Below are positions 36,726-37,088 of a stretch of DNA of 37,088 nt, in pieces. A program made the translations under genes and the position numbers. The notes beneath the pieces were generated by a model. The model saw nothing but the letters and a program-made list of their open reading frames with translations, ran no database searches and was not told the DNA's origin. Origin of the DNA: a virus; the IMG/VR virus record IMGVR_UViG_3300048589_000028, positions 1 to 37,088 of that record; one strand, 5' to 3'. Each line of letters starts with the position of its first letter. Position 1 is the stretch's first letter.

Positions 36726-37088
36726 TTATGCGGCCTGCAAATAGCCACGGCGCAGTGTGTAGCCTATAAAGTGGCTTGGTAGCCCGGCTGCCTTACCCGC
36801 TGCACCGGTAAGCAGTGCCGCCACGGGTGCCGGGCCAGTGGCACACGCTGCGGCAATTACTGCCCACCATGCGGCGTTGTGGGCAGCGCCTGTGCGGTAT
36901 GGCTTACCCGTAAGTGCCACCTGCACCACTGCTGGCCCGCCGCGCAGTGCCACTGCTGGGGCTGCTGGGGCTGCTGGGGCTGCTGGGGCTGCTGGGGCTG
37001 CTGGGGCTGCTGGGGCTGCTGGGGCTGCTGGGGCTGGCTTGCCTTTAGGGGCTGGCTTGCCTTTAGGGGCTGGCTTGCCTTTAGGGGC
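36726..37088 (-). CDS. Main part of join-spanning Lys/Pro/Ala-repeat protein (5' end across the join)
   Basis: The frame is open to the right end of the window and continues, on the circle, to ATG 113, making 138 residues in all. After Pro-Lys-Gly-Lys-Pro-Ala units come eight Ala-Ala-Pro units (residues 39-62), then a non-repetitive domain of about 75 residues. That domain has a hydrophobic stretch (NAAWWAVIAAACATGPAPVA, then ALLTGAAG) and a basic end (FIGYTLRRGYLQAA). A GTG at 36953 could give a 75-residue form lacking the tail. The layout is basic, then rigid proline-rich, then a possible membrane or helical domain. The CTTATATAAG arrays flank it. The family is not recognised. Confidence 0.7.
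   Translation of the reverse strand, partial: APKGKPAPKGKPAPKGKPAPAAPAAPAAPAAPAAPAAPAAPAAPAVALRGGPAVVQVALTGKPYRTGAAHNAAWWAVIAAACATGPAPVAALLTGAAGKAAGLPSHFIGYTLRRGYLQAA
36953..37033. repeat. Nine tandem copies of a 9-bp repeat (Ala-Ala-Pro coding)
   Basis: CTGCTGGGG is repeated nine times without interruption from 36953 to 37033 and flows into the 18-bp repeats. On the minus strand it encodes Ala-Ala-Pro. Perfect identity of all copies suggests recent expansion or active slippage, so length variation between individual phages is expected. Confidence 0.9.
37030..37088. repeat. Right copy of 59-bp terminal overlap
   Basis: Identical to 1-59, with three 18-bp tandem units plus five bases. It supports a circular map with this copy counted once. 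Because the overlap consists only of tandem repeat, it does not prove circularity as strongly as a unique overlap would. The open frame running through it in register is independent support. Confidence 0.9.

Noticed and set aside
1-37088. Direct terminal repeats as physical phage ends, as in T7
   Set aside because: The 59-bp overlap is entirely a coding tandem repeat inside a gene that continues across it, so assembly closure of a circular map is the simpler reading.
1-37088. Phage-encoded single-subunit RNA polymerase, integrase, repressor, tRNA genes
   Set aside because: I looked for characteristic motifs and cloverleaf-like sequences and saw none. All sizeable frames are accounted for by other assignments, though some unknown proteins could hide a regulator.

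Overview
The window is almost certainly the complete genome of a tailed, short-tailed (podovirus-like) phage of a Gram-negative host. The last 59 bases repeat the first 59, so the sequence closes into a circle of 37,029 bp. One gene, encoding a lysine/proline/alanine repeat protein, runs across the join. The spanin pair indicates a Gram-negative host. Moderately high GC and gene content suggest Burkholderiales, but that is inference. I see no integrase, repressor, phage-type RNA polymerase or tRNA gene. A virulent phage that relies on host RNA polymerase fits best, and several sigma70-like promoters support this.

Layout. (1) 36,280-37,088 plus 1-942 is a control region. It holds a five-unit promoter-like tandem array, two arrays of the palindrome CTTATATAAG at an exact 16-bp pitch, CGTCGA palindromes, other direct repeats, GTAAC iterons next to the primase-helicase, and the join-spanning gene. 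(2) 943-2,994 (minus) encodes a TOPRIM/D5-type primase-helicase. (3) 3,005-17,638 (plus) is the early/middle operon: small proteins, ATP-dependent DNA ligase, a secreted protein, DUF932, a probable ssDNA-binding protein, family A DNA polymerase, a Cas4-like Fe-S nuclease, VRR-NUC and an SNF2-type helicase. It ends in a probable DNA base hypermodification cassette: GT-A glycosyltransferase, aGPT-PPlase-like protein, a small protein, a thymidylate synthase/dUMP hydroxymethylase homologue and a DUF3310 putative nucleotide kinase. (4) 17,635-36,279 (minus) is the late operon, read from terminase toward lysis: TerS, TerL, portal, zinc-ribbon protein, scaffold, capsid, putative decoration protein, adaptor, nozzle, GNAT/gp13-like protein, internal virion proteins, tail fibre, small membrane protein, GH108 endolysin, holin, Rz with embedded Rz1, and a Gln/Pro-rich protein.

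How it works together. The plus operon copies the DNA and probably modifies its bases, while the minus operon builds and releases particles. The two operons converge at 17,635-17,638, where their last stop codons overlap. Intrinsic terminators sit directly before DNA polymerase and before the hypermodification cassette, with no room for a promoter between, so these modules probably depend on read-through. The points most worth following up are the hypermodification cassette, the tandem promoter array before terS, and the 16-bp-pitch palindrome arrays on either side of the repeat-protein gene.
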